From Proales similis (taxonomy: Eukaryota; Rotifera; Eurotatoria; Ploima; Proalidae), in the NCBI GenBank assembly GCA_019059635.1, contig JAGVRJ010000003.1:2666001-2730000 (forward strand): a stretch of 64,000 nt of DNA, in the 5' to 3' direction. The notes beneath the pieces are model-generated. The model saw only the letters and a list, made by a program, of their open reading frames with translations, did not search any database and had not been told where the DNA came from. Position numbers and translations under genes: made by a program. Positions within the stretch are counted from its first letter, which is position 1, and every line of letters begins with the position of its first letter. Positions 21,564 to 33,500 of the stretch are shown piece after piece.

Positions 21564-22055
21564 GCGCGGTTCTAGATGAATTTATTTATTTACCAACCTA
21601 TTATATATTCCTGGTTGCCTGCTTTACTTAGTTGCTCTTGTTTATTTATTCAATGTGAATATACATGCCTGTTAGTTAAAAATGCCCCCCCCCTCTTCAA
21701 ACCGCTTCCTGACACATACACACACACACAACATGGGTCACAGAGGCCTCACATGTCACGCTCACAATAGACACTTGATCGATGGTAGCGTTCATTCGCT
21801 TTGTTTTTCTCTTCAATGTTTGTTCATCAGCGTTTACGATCTATCTGTGTGTGTTTACTGACAGTTTCCTTTCACGAAACGATTTAGAACAAAAGAGACG
21901 AATAATTTGTTTTTGGCAATAAATTGCATCTTAATTAATCACGGCTCGGCGGTCGGTTTAGCTTTTTATTCACCGAAAAAGAGTTGACCAGGCCCAAAGA
22001 GGCACAGACAGAGAGAAAGAAGGCGGAAAGAGGGGATCAGGCTCTCGATTGTTGA
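21564..22055. other. Convergent intergenic region FNDC3 / LRR1
   Basis: AT-rich 3' flanks with a C-run at 21684-21691 and a short (CA)n at 21716-21729. No gene seen. Confidence 0.6.
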
Positions 22056-23475
22056 TCAGAATTTGTTGTTTCTTTGCAAACACTTCAACGAGCAAAAGTT
22101 GATGAGCAGGGGCGCTTGTTTCACCGACATGCCGTCCACGTTCAAGTATGTGAACGACTTGCTGAACAGATCGAGATCGCGCATTCGCACGCGCCGGAAG
22201 TTGTATTCAAAGCAAGGGCCGCCGCAAATACAGTTCATGCTCAGCTGGAGATATTCGTTTAGTTCGCGAGGGATTTGACCTTTGCGGATGCGAATTTTGC
22301 ATCTGCAAACCGCACGAGCGGCCAGTTCACGTAGCGACGGAAACGACACAATCGGCAGCGAGCGAACCGGATCCTGTCGCACGCTCAGCGGATTTTCGTT
22401 CAGCTCGAGCATTTCGAGCCGAAGCTGCGAGAAGCTGAAAGGCAGAACTCGCAGCTCGTTCTTGTTCAAATACAAATGCCTCAGACGGATCATCTCAAAG
22501 CCGAGACGCGCACTCAGAAATCTAAGCGAATTAGAGTCGAGCTTGAGATAAACGAGGCCCTTGAACTTTTGGCCGAATGTTCTGTCGATGAATTCGAGCT
22601 GATTGCAGCTCAGATCGAGACTGACCAGTTTGGGCAAGAGCAGCGTGTTGCCGACCGATTTGATCTCATTCGATCGCAAGTTGAGTGTCTCTAGTTGGGC
22701 CAGACGAAGGCCGTCCAGTCGCTTTAGATTGTTCTCGGCCAAGTCCAATAGCTTCAAATTGATCAGCTGGTTGAGTTTTGCGTCTATCTGGACCAGCGAG
22801 CAGTTGTTCAGGATCAGTCTGGTCAAGGTCGTTCGCGCATTCGTGCCGTTGCTCACACTCCAGTCACGATTGCGCAATAGCTCGTACGCCTTTCGGTACT
22901 CGTCTCTACTCTGCGCGTGTATGGTCATGAGTGATCGCGCCTCGCGGCCATCGCCCGCTCTCGCTTTGTTATTGGTGTCCGCAACTCGTAGCTGCGCTAG
23001 CAGCTCGTCGGGCATGTTCTGGCTTGTGGCGGCCAGCTGCACTATTTTCATGAATGCCCTTAGCCGGCTTTTGTCTGCCTATGCCGGCGTGTGAAAATTG
23101 TGCTTGTTCAAGGCTAGCCCTCTGAGAATTACCTTCTGAAGCATGAGAGTGAGATTTGGCTCTTTGATTTCAATAGTGGCCTTGCCATCGTCTATGAACT
23201 TGGCGTACACTTTCTGCACATTGCCGTTCAGCTTTTTTATTTTTCATTCAGAAATCAGCGCCGATGAAGAGTGCAGGTGAAGCATCAAGGGCCCGACCTA
23301 CCCGCAGCTTTTGATTTGAGCCTGTCTTGCCGCTGTTTGCTGTGATTAGTAGATACCAGCCGCGGCTCTTCTCCTCCTGCTTCAAATAGAGCTGAGAAGC
23401 CACATGAGGCTGATTCCTCTGACCATTTGACGGCGTGCTGTTGTTTATTACTTTGAGACTCGCCTCCAGCTTCAT
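22056..23475 (-). CDS. LRR1: LRR1 (PPIL5): leucine-rich repeat substrate receptor of CUL2
   Basis: Exons 23475-23302, 23231-23133 and 23078-22056 join in phase 0 to 431 aa. In animals LRR1 directs the CUL2 ubiquitin ligase, notably to unload the CMG helicase when replication ends. The N-terminal domain includes KVYAKFIDDGKATIEIKEP, matching the human FTKFVDEGKATVRLKEP segment. About seven LRRs follow (LKLLDLAENNLKRL, LVSLDLSCNQLEFI, LRHLYLNKNELRVLP). The C-terminal cysteine module (CICGGPC, INFCSLKCL) also matches human LRR1. The ATG at 23475 gives MKLEASLKV, similar to the human start. The acceptor of exon 2 is weak. Confidence 0.92.
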
Positions 23476-23841
23476 GTTAGCCGACCAGCTCGTCGTCGTT
23501 GCTCTACTCGACGTCAATCGCACACATACTTGGCCAAAGAGAAACAAAGATGTGCATGCGCACATATTCTTTGTCTGTGTCGATTCAAGTCGATTTTGGA
23601 GACATGTCAGACTCAAATCAGTTTTTTGGTGCAGACAGGAGCCAAGTCAATCTTGACAATCTGATGAACCTTGACTCACAAGACCTAAAATATTTGACCT
23701 AAACAAGACACAGAAGGAAATGCTTATTGAAATTAGAGTGCAGAGTCGTCAACTTATAAATTTATTAGACAAACTAGAGCGACGTGAATCTTTGACAAAT
23801 GAAAAATCGAACATGAATCGTAAAAGCCGAGAATGAACAGT
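23476..23841. other. Intergenic: LRR1 5' flank and EMRE 3' flank
   Basis: No separate gene supported. The minus-strand ORF continuing upstream of the LRR1 ATG lacks a better start. Confidence 0.5.
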
Positions 23842-24237
23842 TCACCACTCTTCGTCTTCGTCGTCTTCCTCCGGCTTGAATATGTCGTTCTCCTCCAAGA
23901 ACGCGGTCGCTTTTCCACAAATAAAAGAGCCGGCCAAGAGGCCAAGAGTGACGGTCAACACTACTTTTACAAGGCCGAGCTTGTAGTACTTGGGAAAGTG
24001 GGCCACTGCGCCTTTCTGGCTGTAGACCTCACAGAGAGTGTGCACGTCGTCTTGATAGAGACGCGAGCGATTGGAGGCGGCTGTCTCGGCCGCTTTGCGA
24101 ATTGCGCTCAGCTTTGATTTGCTCGATTCGTCAAACAGACTCAGTTTGCGAGTCGTGGACCTAGTCGCAGACAAACGTAGGAGCTGGCCAGGTCTCATGG
24201 TCTCGCGTCTCACTTGTACCAATCTTTGTGCCCACAT
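23842..24237 (-). CDS. SMDT1: EMRE, essential regulator of the mitochondrial calcium uniporter
   Basis: Intronless, 131 aa. EMRE holds MCU in a conducting state and tethers MICU1 at the inner mitochondrial membrane. The signature is C-terminal: a Gly-rich transmembrane helix (VKVVLTVTLGLLAGSFICG), then AFLEENDIFKPEEDDEDEE, which closely matches the vertebrate LLEEHDIFVPEDDDD ending. The Arg/Ser-rich N-terminus (RLVQVRRETMRPGQLLRLSA) fits a matrix-targeting presequence. It is longer than the human protein (107 aa). The acidic tail ends with Trp. An internal Met at residue 14 could be an alternative start. Confidence 0.92.
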   Translation of the reverse strand: MWAQRLVQVRRETMRPGQLLRLSATRSTTRKLSLFDESSKSKLSAIRKAAETAASNRSRLYQDDVHTLCEVYSQKGAVAHFPKYYKLGLVKVVLTVTLGLLAGSFICGKATAFLEENDIFKPEEDDEDEEW

Positions 24238-24514
24238 CCTTTAATGTTGCACGCAAAATGCTGCCTAGTCGCAATTATGCCGCCCTGCAACCCAGCAATA
24301 ACGCACTAGCACACACACACACACACCAACAGGCAGACAGAGGAGCTAACTCTTCATCTTTCTGCATAATTTTCAGCCACATAACACAAATTTCGAAGTC
24401 GATCGAGGAGCGTTAAACTCAATTTTAACTTGGCCCGACGAATGGCAACCCAGTCTGCTGAATTAATTTTGCTATCTGAGACAATTTTATTGTAAACGGA
24501 AACAAATTAAACAT

Positions 24515-24946
24515 TTAACCCCATCGGAATGGGATAAAGTCGGAAAAAGGTCTCGATTCGTCGTGGCCTCCGTCGGAGTGGGCTTTTAATGGTTGGCTCT
24601 GCGCTTCTGGCTGATACTTTGAGAGGCAGTCGTTCAACTCTTGTTCGAATATGCTCCAGAGGTCAAGGGACGCGCGCGGATCTTTGATGAGCGACGAGTA
24701 CAAGGCCAGGCAGATCTCTTTGGTAGATCGGGGCGACGCCCTCTTGCCCCAATGAAACGGCATCCGTTGGACAGGTGTGTTTGACTGGAGCTGTTCGAAC
24801 AGCATAGCACTGGGTCTCGCCTGGTCTCGATTGATCCACAATGCTTCTCCGCTCTTTAGGCAGCAGTTGATCAGAAGCAACTGAACCAGTAGTAGGCCAG
24901 TCAACTTTCCTTTCTTTTCTCTGATCATCTTCAATCTTGAATGCAT
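24515..24946 (-). CDS. Neuropeptide precursor with two PF[H/R]W-amide peptides
   Basis: A 143-aa secretory precursor from the ATG at 24946; the next Met (24928) is also possible. A basic N-terminus and hydrophobic core (LTGLLLVQLLLINCCL) form a signal peptide, cut near GEA. The first peptide ends MPFHWGKR (62-69), a classical amidation plus dibasic site. The second ends IPFRWG at the very C-terminus, so Gly is exposed for amidation without cleavage. Between them lies a helical-looking segment with two cysteines (79 and 107). Peptides of the form x-P-F-[HR]-W-NH2 fit no family I can name with confidence. A minus-strand AATAAA near 24486 follows the stop. Confidence 0.75.
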   Translation of the reverse strand: MHSRLKMIREKKGKLTGLLLVQLLLINCCLKSGEALWINRDQARPSAMLFEQLQSNTPVQRMPFHWGKRASPRSTKEICLALYSSLIKDPRASLDLWSIFEQELNDCLSKYQPEAQSQPLKAHSDGGHDESRPFSDFIPFRWG

Positions 24947-25062
24947 ACGTTTGTGATGAATTAGTTTCAACTGTTCGGCTTTTGAACTATCAATATGAAC
25001 TCAAAGCCATCTGATCGATCAAAAATTTGCAAGACCAAACGCTCTCCCACACATTCACTCTT

Positions 25063-25093
<31 letters not shown>

Positions 25094-25366
25094 TTATTTG
25101 CGTCAAATCGCTCACTCGCTTTCTTTGATTTTCTTGGCAGGAAAATTCTTGAATGCTTGCCTTTTCCATTCGTTTAAATAGCGAGAAAGCATATATCTGT
25201 CAATCGGTACATATCGAATTGAATTTTATTCCAGACGAGGGTGAAATAATGATTTAATGGAAAACAAGCAATGAAGAAAATAAACCTCTTGACTATTGGG
25301 GCGTCGAGAGTGGTCTCTAAACAAATATTTCCTTTTACGTGTTTGAATTGTCAGATAAATCCGCCT
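24947..25366. other. Intergenic: 5' flank of the neuropeptide gene, 3' flank of DAW1
   Basis: Contains a CT microsatellite at ~25063-25092 and a TATTTAAA-like sequence on the minus strand near 25172-25180, which may be the neuropeptide promoter if there is a 5' UTR exon. No other gene seen. Confidence 0.45.
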
Positions 25367-27077
25367 TCATCTCCACAAACGACATGAATTGTCTTTGGAG
25401 CCAGTAATGATCGTATTGCCGTCATAGTTAAAAGCACAGCTGAATATCTCGTCTGTGTGGCCTTCTAAAATCTGTTTGCATTCGCCACTAATGGGGTCCC
25501 AGATGCGGGCGGTTTTATCCGCGCTAGCCGACAGTAGACGAGTTCCCTGTGGATTGAATATTATCTAAATAGACGTAATTAATTGACACTAAATACGTCA
25601 ATGATTTCCATAGGCACCTTTGAAATTTCGCTGTGATGGCCTTCCAATTTGCTAATGAGCTGATGGGTTAAAGCGTTATAGACGCGGATCGTGCAGTCTG
25701 CCGACGCAGTCGCAATCATTCTTCCCGTCAGATCGTAGACTACATCAAGAATCTCGTCCTCGTGTCCGCTCAAGACGCCTACGCACTGGCCGGAACTGGT
25801 GTCCCATATTTTGCACGTCTTGTCCATGCTGCCACTTATCAACGAACTGCCGCCCCAGTTGAACTGGGCGCTGCTTATCTCCGCCCTATGTCCGATCAGA
25901 GTGTGTATTCTTTGGCCACTGTTCACATCCCAAATGGTCAGAGTGTGGTCGAACGAGCCCAAAAACACTTGATCGCCACTCGTGTTGAATCCGAGCGTAA
26001 TCACCTCCGAACTGTGTCCCTTAAACAGCAAATGAGATCTTTGCCAACAACAAAGCCAGATTGGCGGTGCTCACTGCCAGAGTGCATTTCTCTTGTCCGG
26101 TCTCAATGTCCCAGAGCTTGGCCGTGTTGTCCATGCTGCCTGTGGCCAGCAACGTGCTCTGAGGATTAAAACTGACGCAGACTATTTCGGCTTTGTGTCC
26201 GGTGAACGTGTGAAAGCACTTGCCCGAGTCTGTGCTCCACAATTTGCATGTTTTGTCAAACGAGCCCGTCGCTATCTTGTCGCTTGAATCCTGCTCTCAC
26301 ATTTATGTTCAAATGAGCTGATCGCCTTTTGCTTACCCGTAAGGGTTGTTGAAAGAAATGGCGTAGACGACATTACGGTGTCCTTCAAGCGAGTGAAGCT
26401 CCTCGCCTGAGCCGGTGTCCCATACTTTACACGTGCGGTCGTAGCTGCCAGTTATGAAGCTGCTCAAACGTTTTTTATTCTAGCCTTTGACTCAAACGCG
26501 TCTGGTTTCGTACTAACCATGAGCCAGACTTGTTGAAAGCGACGTTTGTGAGCGGAAGTATGTGAGCTCGAAGAACCTAAAATCGTCTCGATAGAAAAGA
26601 TATCCCTCTAAGACTTGGCCTCACTCACCTTGAATAAATAGAAATATTTGTCTTCGGGCGAGGCGATTTTTTCCTGCAGACCTGAATGGGGCAAATTAGA
26701 ATCGCAGGAGATGCAACAAGCGTCGGCCGGCAATTACGTTTTACGAGCTGGACGACTTGATCGCGTCTGTTGCTGGTGACCAGAGGCTCTTTTTCGATTA
26801 TTTCGGTGACCACTTGATCGACATCGGTTCTTGAGATTGGAAAAAACGCAGATTGAACAACTGCAGGTAGTTGACGAATGCCCGAGATGGCTTAAGTTAC
26901 TTGTGATTAAGGTCGAGTAGATCGATGCTCTTCGTCTTGAGGAGACCTTGCTGCTCATACTCAAGTATGATGCCTGAAATAAAACAGCCATGATGATGAA
27001 AACGCCAATTTCAAATTAAGCAGGCAGTGTTGCTCACCTGGTGGATAGTAGCGGAGAAGGAATCGCTTTAGCCGCAT
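25367..27077 (-). CDS. DAW1: DAW1 (WDR69): WD40 dynein-arm assembly/transport factor
   Basis: Nine exons (27077-27038, 26973-26901, 26829-26738, 26681-26629, 26576-26518, 26459-26337, 26282-26075, 26019-25618, 25564-25367) close in phase to 415 aa, the same length I recall for human DAW1. The start [14 protein letters not shown] and the LQEKI...[16 protein letters not shown] region match the family N-terminus. Eight WD repeats follow with GH and WD dipeptides ([30 protein letters not shown]) and end [13 protein letters not shown]1 assists outer-arm dynein delivery into cilia through IFT. It is head to head with the axonemal dynein gene across a promoter with X-boxes. Confidence 0.96.
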
Positions 27078-27162
27078 GCTTATCAAGATGGCTATTCAAG
27101 TCAAAAGAGCTGGAATTTACTTTGAATTTGAGCATAAATAGAAAGGCCAGCTCGAAATAATC

Positions 27163-27176
27163 GTTGCCATGGCAAC
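27163..27176. promoter_or_regulatory. X-box (RFX site), perfect palindrome
   Basis: GTTGCCATGGCAAC: two perfect RFX half-sites with a 2-nt spacer. It lies 86 bp upstream of the DAW1 ATG. This is the classical ciliogenic X-box form. Confidence 0.85.
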
Positions 27177-27375
27177 CCGTTACGTGACCATGCGAGACAA
27201 TTCATCAAATGTTTGCGTTTGAAAAGATAACTGAGAACCGCAGACACGGCAGTGAAGATGATTCGAGTTGGCCAAGAGTAGATTCTATTGCAGTCCCCAT
27301 GTGGCCCGTCGATGATGGTCGCGCTTGCTTTATCAAGTGTATTGACCGTTTAATAGACGAAGCGCTTTGTGAGCA

Positions 27376-27388
27376 GTTGCTAGGCAAC
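27376..27388. promoter_or_regulatory. X-box (RFX site), 1-nt spacer
   Basis: GTTGCTAGGCAAC: half-sites GTTGCT and GGCAAC with a one-base spacer, 209 bp upstream of the dynein ATG. Confidence 0.75.
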
Positions 27389-27596
27389 AAAATTAAACGC
27401 TTCTTGTGTACAGCTTGGTGATTGCGCGTTTGGGAATTTATTCTCTAGAGCTCAAATCGACTCTCAGTCGGATTTCGAACGACCCAAGCGAGCAGTTGAA
27501 CTAAACGCAAACAGTTTAAGATATAAACTAGATAGAAGAGCTGTGCCGCTTTCAGAGTCCTAATCAGTTGGAAGAGAGCAGGCGCAATTTGCAACA

Positions 27597-30500
27597 ATGA
27601 GCTGGAACAAGGCTGGCAAGGGCACGGGCGATCCGGTCGGCAACTTGCCTCGCTTTCCCGACAAACGCCTCAAGCCAGACTGGGCTAAGCTGAGCACCGA
27701 TTTGGTTGACGAGCAGTCCGAGCACAAGGCCGACGAAGCTGTTGAGATCATTCGCCGATTTCAAACAAGTAACGCTCCATCTCTGCTCTGGGACGAGCCA
27801 TTTCACCACGCGATTGAAATTAACGCAGAAAACGCGCGGCCGGGACATGTGAAGGCGAGCGAGGAGAAGAGCGCTCGAAAGCAAGAGGCATTCAAGAAGC
27901 ATAGGGAAGACTTTCGTAAAGCGCTAGTCGACATTCTCGTGTAAACATATTCAATTCAGGCGTTTGGTTTGACGAGAGCAGTCGAGTCTAATATTATTAT
28001 CACTTTGTGTAGGCACGATTCAAGCGAGGAGGCGGCGGCCGGCACGAGCAGTGGACGCGACCCGACTGAGTCGGAGAAGGACCTCCTCAGATACTACTAC
28101 TACATTCACAATGGAATCGACATGGAAAACGTGGCGCCACTCGAGTCGAGTCAAGTGGCGAACATGTTGGGCAAACTGGAGCTCGGACTGAGAAGCAACC
28201 ACACGAGATTGGTGGAGGACTTGGTTGCCGAGACTCGAGACGACTACTTGTTGGGCGTGAAAAAGTCCATAGTTGACTTTGTCTTGCACGATTCGAATCA
28301 AACGGACCAAGACGAGGTGAAGGTCGAACCGTTGGAGCATCGAGCCGAGCTGCTTGTTGTGCCCAAGCCGTGGGAGGACGACTTTTATCGCTCGTTCGAG
28401 CTCGTGTCCAAAAATCTTCATTCAATCAATCCGTGTATTAATCAAGTACTTGAACTTTGGGGCACCCGCTTTCAGTAAGTTTCTCAGTCGCGCTTGGTCA
28501 CTTGATGCCTCAGTCTATTATTTTTTTCCATCATCAAGGAGTCTGAGAATGATCGACACCACCGTGTTCGAAATAGAGCCCAAGCGGCAAGAACGATCGC
28601 GTCAAGAGAAAATGCGCCAAGAACAGATGAAGCAAAGACGAATGCGTCAAGGCCGAAAACCTCAAGAGGCACAGCTCGAAGAGAGCACGCAGTTTGAAGA
28701 GGAGGCCAATTTCAAAGAATCCATGCCCCAGGAGCCGATGGAGCTTCAGAGTTTTCTCAACTCCTGCATCAAAAGCATTGAGTACGCCAAAGAGCAATTG
28801 GCCAAGAAGTAAGCAGCCAAAAGCGTATTTAGAAACTGTCCTGTCTCATTTGCCTCTCCTTCTCTCTCTCTCTTTCTCAAACAGGTGGTTCAGCGAAGTG
28901 CAGAACATTTTCTATCAAGGAAACAAGCGTAAAGAAATTCCGCTGCTCAGCGAACGAAGCAAGCACAAGTCTTTCTTCGACTGCGCCGCCTGTCTCATGA
29001 CATTGAATCTTCAATCACTGACGCTCGAGTCGTTGATCGACTTTGAACGCCTGCTTATCACTCCGCCCGAGTCGACCATTCCCTACGACCATCCAGGTAG
29101 CCCGATTTGACGCCCAGAGCGGTCCGAATGAGCCGGTCTTGACTTGTCTTGTTTACTCAAGGTTTCATCGTTCGACTGATACTCTTCGACAAAGAGATAC
29201 GATTTGAGCCGAATTTTCAAGACTTTGAGGTCTCGTTCGTAAACATGATTGATCTGATAATTAAGAGCACCCAGGGCATACCCCGAGTAGAAACCAAACT
29301 CTACTCTGACTCGGCCGTGCAGGTAAATGTTCAATTCTGCTGAATGGAGACTCGGCCTCACCAAAATGAAATCGACTAGCAACTGAGCGAGCGCAGTAGC
29401 CAGCTGGTGCCAATCATACTGCCCGAAATAATTCAAGAGCATCGAACGGCGCTCATCGAGATGATGAAGAAGGAAAGTCTCGGGCCGATTGGTTACTTGA
29501 AGTCCTACGACAAGTACGAGAGTTTGATATCAAAGCGAGCCGAAGAAGAGGTCGAGCGCTTCTTAAGCGAGCAGCATTCGTTTGTCGAGTACGAGCGAGA
29601 GATAAAGAAATACCAGAAGCTGATCAAAGAGATCACGTACGGAGTGCCACGTAGAGCCAGAGTGGGCATGTTTGAGCTCAACTGCGACGAAGTTGTGCGC
29701 AACTTGAGCAAACGGGCCGATACCATCCTGGGCAAGCTGATGGCCAAAGTGGTCGACGAGCATTTCGCCAAGAACCAATCGCTCTGCAGCGAGTTCGAGA
29801 CAATCGCCGAAAAGTGTCTGACCACGCCGAGCAACACAGCGCATCTGATGGAGCTCAAGGCGGCAGTAGCCAAAGCGCAGGCAGAAACGATGCTCGAGCT
29901 TGAAAAGAAGCTGTTCGAGGCCAGAATGAGACTTGACTTTTTGCTTGACAATTGCACGTTCACTCCTGCGCAGATCAGATCGAACAATCAGACATTTTCC
30001 TGGAACGAGCGCATGCCGCAGATCTTCGAGGACCATCAGCGAATTGTCGAGGAGAAGACAAACGACTTTCAGGAGGCGCTGAAGGAGAAACGCGAACGCT
30101 TCATCGACGAGTTGAACAACTACGCCAAACAAGTCGAAGAGCTGAGTCAATGCGGCGAGCTGCTTGACTTGAACAAATACTACAAGAAAGCGCAGAGTCT
30201 GGAACAGAAGCTGACTCAGGCCAACGAGCGCATTGAGGAGTTCAACGCCGAAGAGGAGGCGTTCGGCTGGGAGACCACTCAGTATCCGCTCCGGCTGCAG
30301 ACCTTCAACACCCTGCAGCCATTCTCAAAACTGTTCGAAATCGGCGTCGAGTTCACCAACAAGCATCGCGATTGGATGGAAGGGCCCATGTACAAGGTCG
30401 ATCCGGACACGGTCGATCAGGATGTGAACAACTACTGGCGTCAGCTGTACAAGCTTGAGCGTCAGTTTCAGAATCAGCCCGTCTCGCGCAAGATGGCCGG

Positions 30501-33500
30501 CAAACTTCGAGGCCAAGTGGACGAGTTCAAAGAGTTCTTGCCGCTGGTCAGCACTCTGTTCAATCCGGGCCTACGCGACCGTCACTGGGATCAAATATCG
30601 GACATAATCGGCTACGAGTTCAAGCCGACAGACGACACCAACCTGCAGAAGATAATCGAGATGAACATCATTGAACTCACGCCCAAGTTCGAGTCGATTA
30701 GCGAGGCGGCCAGCAAAGAGCACTCGCTTGAGAAGGCGATGGAGAAGATGACCAACGAATGGAAGAACATTGAGTTCACGCTGGTGCCCTACAGAGAAAC
30801 AGGCACTCACATTCTCTCTTCAGTGGACGACATTCAGCTGTTGCTCGACGACCATATAGTCAAGGTGCAGACAATGCGCGGCTCGCCCTACATAAAGCCG
30901 TTTGAGACCGAAGTGCTCGAATGGGAGCACACTCTGCTGCTGTTGCAGGAGATTCTCGACGAATGGCTCAAAGTCCAAATGAACTGGCTCTATTTGGAGC
31001 CCATATTCTCCTCGCCGGACATTATGGCCCAGATGCCCGAGGAGGGGCGTCGCTTTGCCACGGTGGACAAGAACTGGAAAGAGACAATGAAACAAGTAAA
31101 GCTCGACTCGCACTGCATGGCCGTGGTCAAGATCGAGAAGATACTCGAACGCTACAAAAAGTCTAGCGAACTGCTCGAGCTCATTCTCAAGGGCCTGAAC
31201 GCCTATCTGGAAAAGAAGCGTCTCTTTTTCCCGCGTTTCTTCTTCCTCTCCAACGAGGAGCTGCTCGAAATCTTGTCCGAGACCAAGGATCCGACTCGAG
31301 TGCAGCCTCACTTGCGCAAGTGTTTCGAAGGAATCGCCGCGGTCGAGTTCACCGAGTCGTTGGACATCACACACATGAAGAGCAGCGAAGGCGAAGTGGT
31401 CGAGCTAAACGACGTCATATCGACGAGCAAAGCCCGTGGCCAAGTTGAAAAGTGGCTCATCGAACTCGAACACGACATGATTGCATCAGTGCGTAAGCGA
31501 ATCAGCGAGGCGCTCACCTCGTACCCGAACGCCAAGCGAGCCGACTGGGTGCGCGCCTGGATGGGCCAAGCAGTTCTGTGTGTGACCGCCTACTACTGGA
31601 CCATGAACATTCACCGTTCGATTCGCGAGGGCCAAAAAGCGCTCGAGGACTATCTCGAGCTCAACAACCAGCAGATAAACGAAATAGTCACTCTGGTGCG
31701 AGGCAAGCTGTCCAAGCAGAATCGAACCACTTTGGGCGCCCTGGTCGTGTTGGACGTACACGCGCGAGACGTACTGGCCAGTCTGGTTGAGAACAAAGTG
31801 TCCACTGAGAACGATTTCATTTGGCTGAGTCAGTTGCGCTACTACTGGGAAGAGGAGAACATGCTCACTCGAATGACGAACGCCTCGCTCAAGTACGGCT
31901 ATGAGTACCTGGGCAACTCAGGCCGACTGGTCATTACCCCGCTGACCGATCGCTGCTACAGAACCTTGTTCAGTGCGCTGCATTTGCATTTGGGCGGCGC
32001 TCCTGAAGGACCGGCCGGAACAGGCAAAACAGAAACGACCAAGGACTTGGCCAAGGCCGTGGCCAAGCAGTGCGTGGTCTTCAACTGCTCTGATGGCCTC
32101 GACTACATTGCGCTGGGCAAATTCTTCAAAGGCTTGGCCTCTTGTGGAGCCTGGTCTTGTTTCGATGAGTTCAATCGAATTGACCTCGAGGTGCTCTCGG
32201 TGGTCGCCCAGCAGATTCTTACCATTCAACGCGGCATTAACAACGGAGCCGAGTCGATATTGTTCGAGGGCACGGATATTAGACTAGATCCGACTTGCGC
32301 TGTATTCATTACCATGAACCCGGGCTATGCAGGCAGATCTGAGCTGCCCGACAATCTCAAGGCCTTGTTCAGACCTGTGGCCATGATGGTCCCAGACTAT
32401 GCAATGATCGCCGAAATCTCACTTTACTCATACGGCTTCATCAATGCACGTCCGCTGTCGGTGAAAATTGTCGCCACTTATCGTCTGTGCTCTGAGCAGC
32501 TGTCCAGTCAGCATCACTACGACTATGGCATGAGAGCAGTCAAGTCGGTGTTGACCGCCGCCGGCAATCTCAAGCTCAAACAGCCAGACGTGAACGAGGA
32601 CATAATCATGCTGCGATCTATAATTGACGTCAACCTTCCCAAATTCTTGTCGCAAGATCTGCCGCTCTTCAACGGCATCACAAGCGACCTGTTCCCTGGC
32701 GTTGTGCTGCCCAAACCAGACTACGCCGTTCTCAATCAGGCGGTCGAAGAGGTCTGCAAGGCGAACAACTTGCAGAACACGGACTTTTTCGTCGAGAAAA
32801 TTCAGCAAATCTATGAAATGATGATCGTACGCCACGGCTTCATGATTGTCGGTGCGCCGTTCGGCGGCAAGACATGCGCTTATAGAACTCTGGCCGGCGC
32901 GCTCGGCCTCGTACACGAGCGAGGCCAAATGGAAGAGAACAAGGTGCAGATTACGGTCATCAATCCAAAGTCAATAACCATGGGACAGCTCTACGGTCAA
33001 TTTGATCCCGTCTCGCACGAGTGGTCTGACGGCATTCTTGCCATCAGCTATCGCCGATTTGCTCAAGACACCACGCCAGACCGTAAATGGCTCATGTTCG
33101 ATGGGCCAGTGGACGCCGTCTGGATTGAGAACATGAACACGGTGCTCGACGACAACAAGAAGCTTTGTCTCATGAGCGGTGAGATCATTCAGCTCTCGCC
33201 GACCACTAACTTGATATTCGAGCCCATGGACTTGGAACAGGCCTCGCCCGCCACCGTCTCTCGCTGCGGAATGATCTATTTAGAGCCGTCGAGTCTTGGC
33301 TGGCGTCCGCTCGTCAAATCGTGGATGAACTTACTGCCCGAGAGTCTCAAGCAAGACAACTACAAGACAGTGCTGAACGACATGTTCGAGCGTTTCATTG
33401 ATCCTTGCCTCCAATACATTCGCAAGGGCGGTCTCAAAGAGCTTGTCGACACGTCAGACTCAAATTTGGTCAAAAGTCTTCTCAATCTGCTCGACTGCCA

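Larger units (their letters stand above)
27078..27596. promoter_or_regulatory. Bidirectional ciliary promoter DAW1 (-) / axonemal dynein (+)
   Basis: A 519-bp gap between two divergent ATGs of genes needed for motile cilia. It contains two X-box motifs, annotated separately. One near-perfect RFX site serves each half of the region. I see no TATA box in good position for either gene. Confidence 0.75.

Noticed and set aside
22603-23094. Plus-strand 163-codon ORF over LRR1
   Set aside because: Antisense of the LRR repeats. The minus strand has the leucine-rich repeats and the conserved LRR1 C-terminus.
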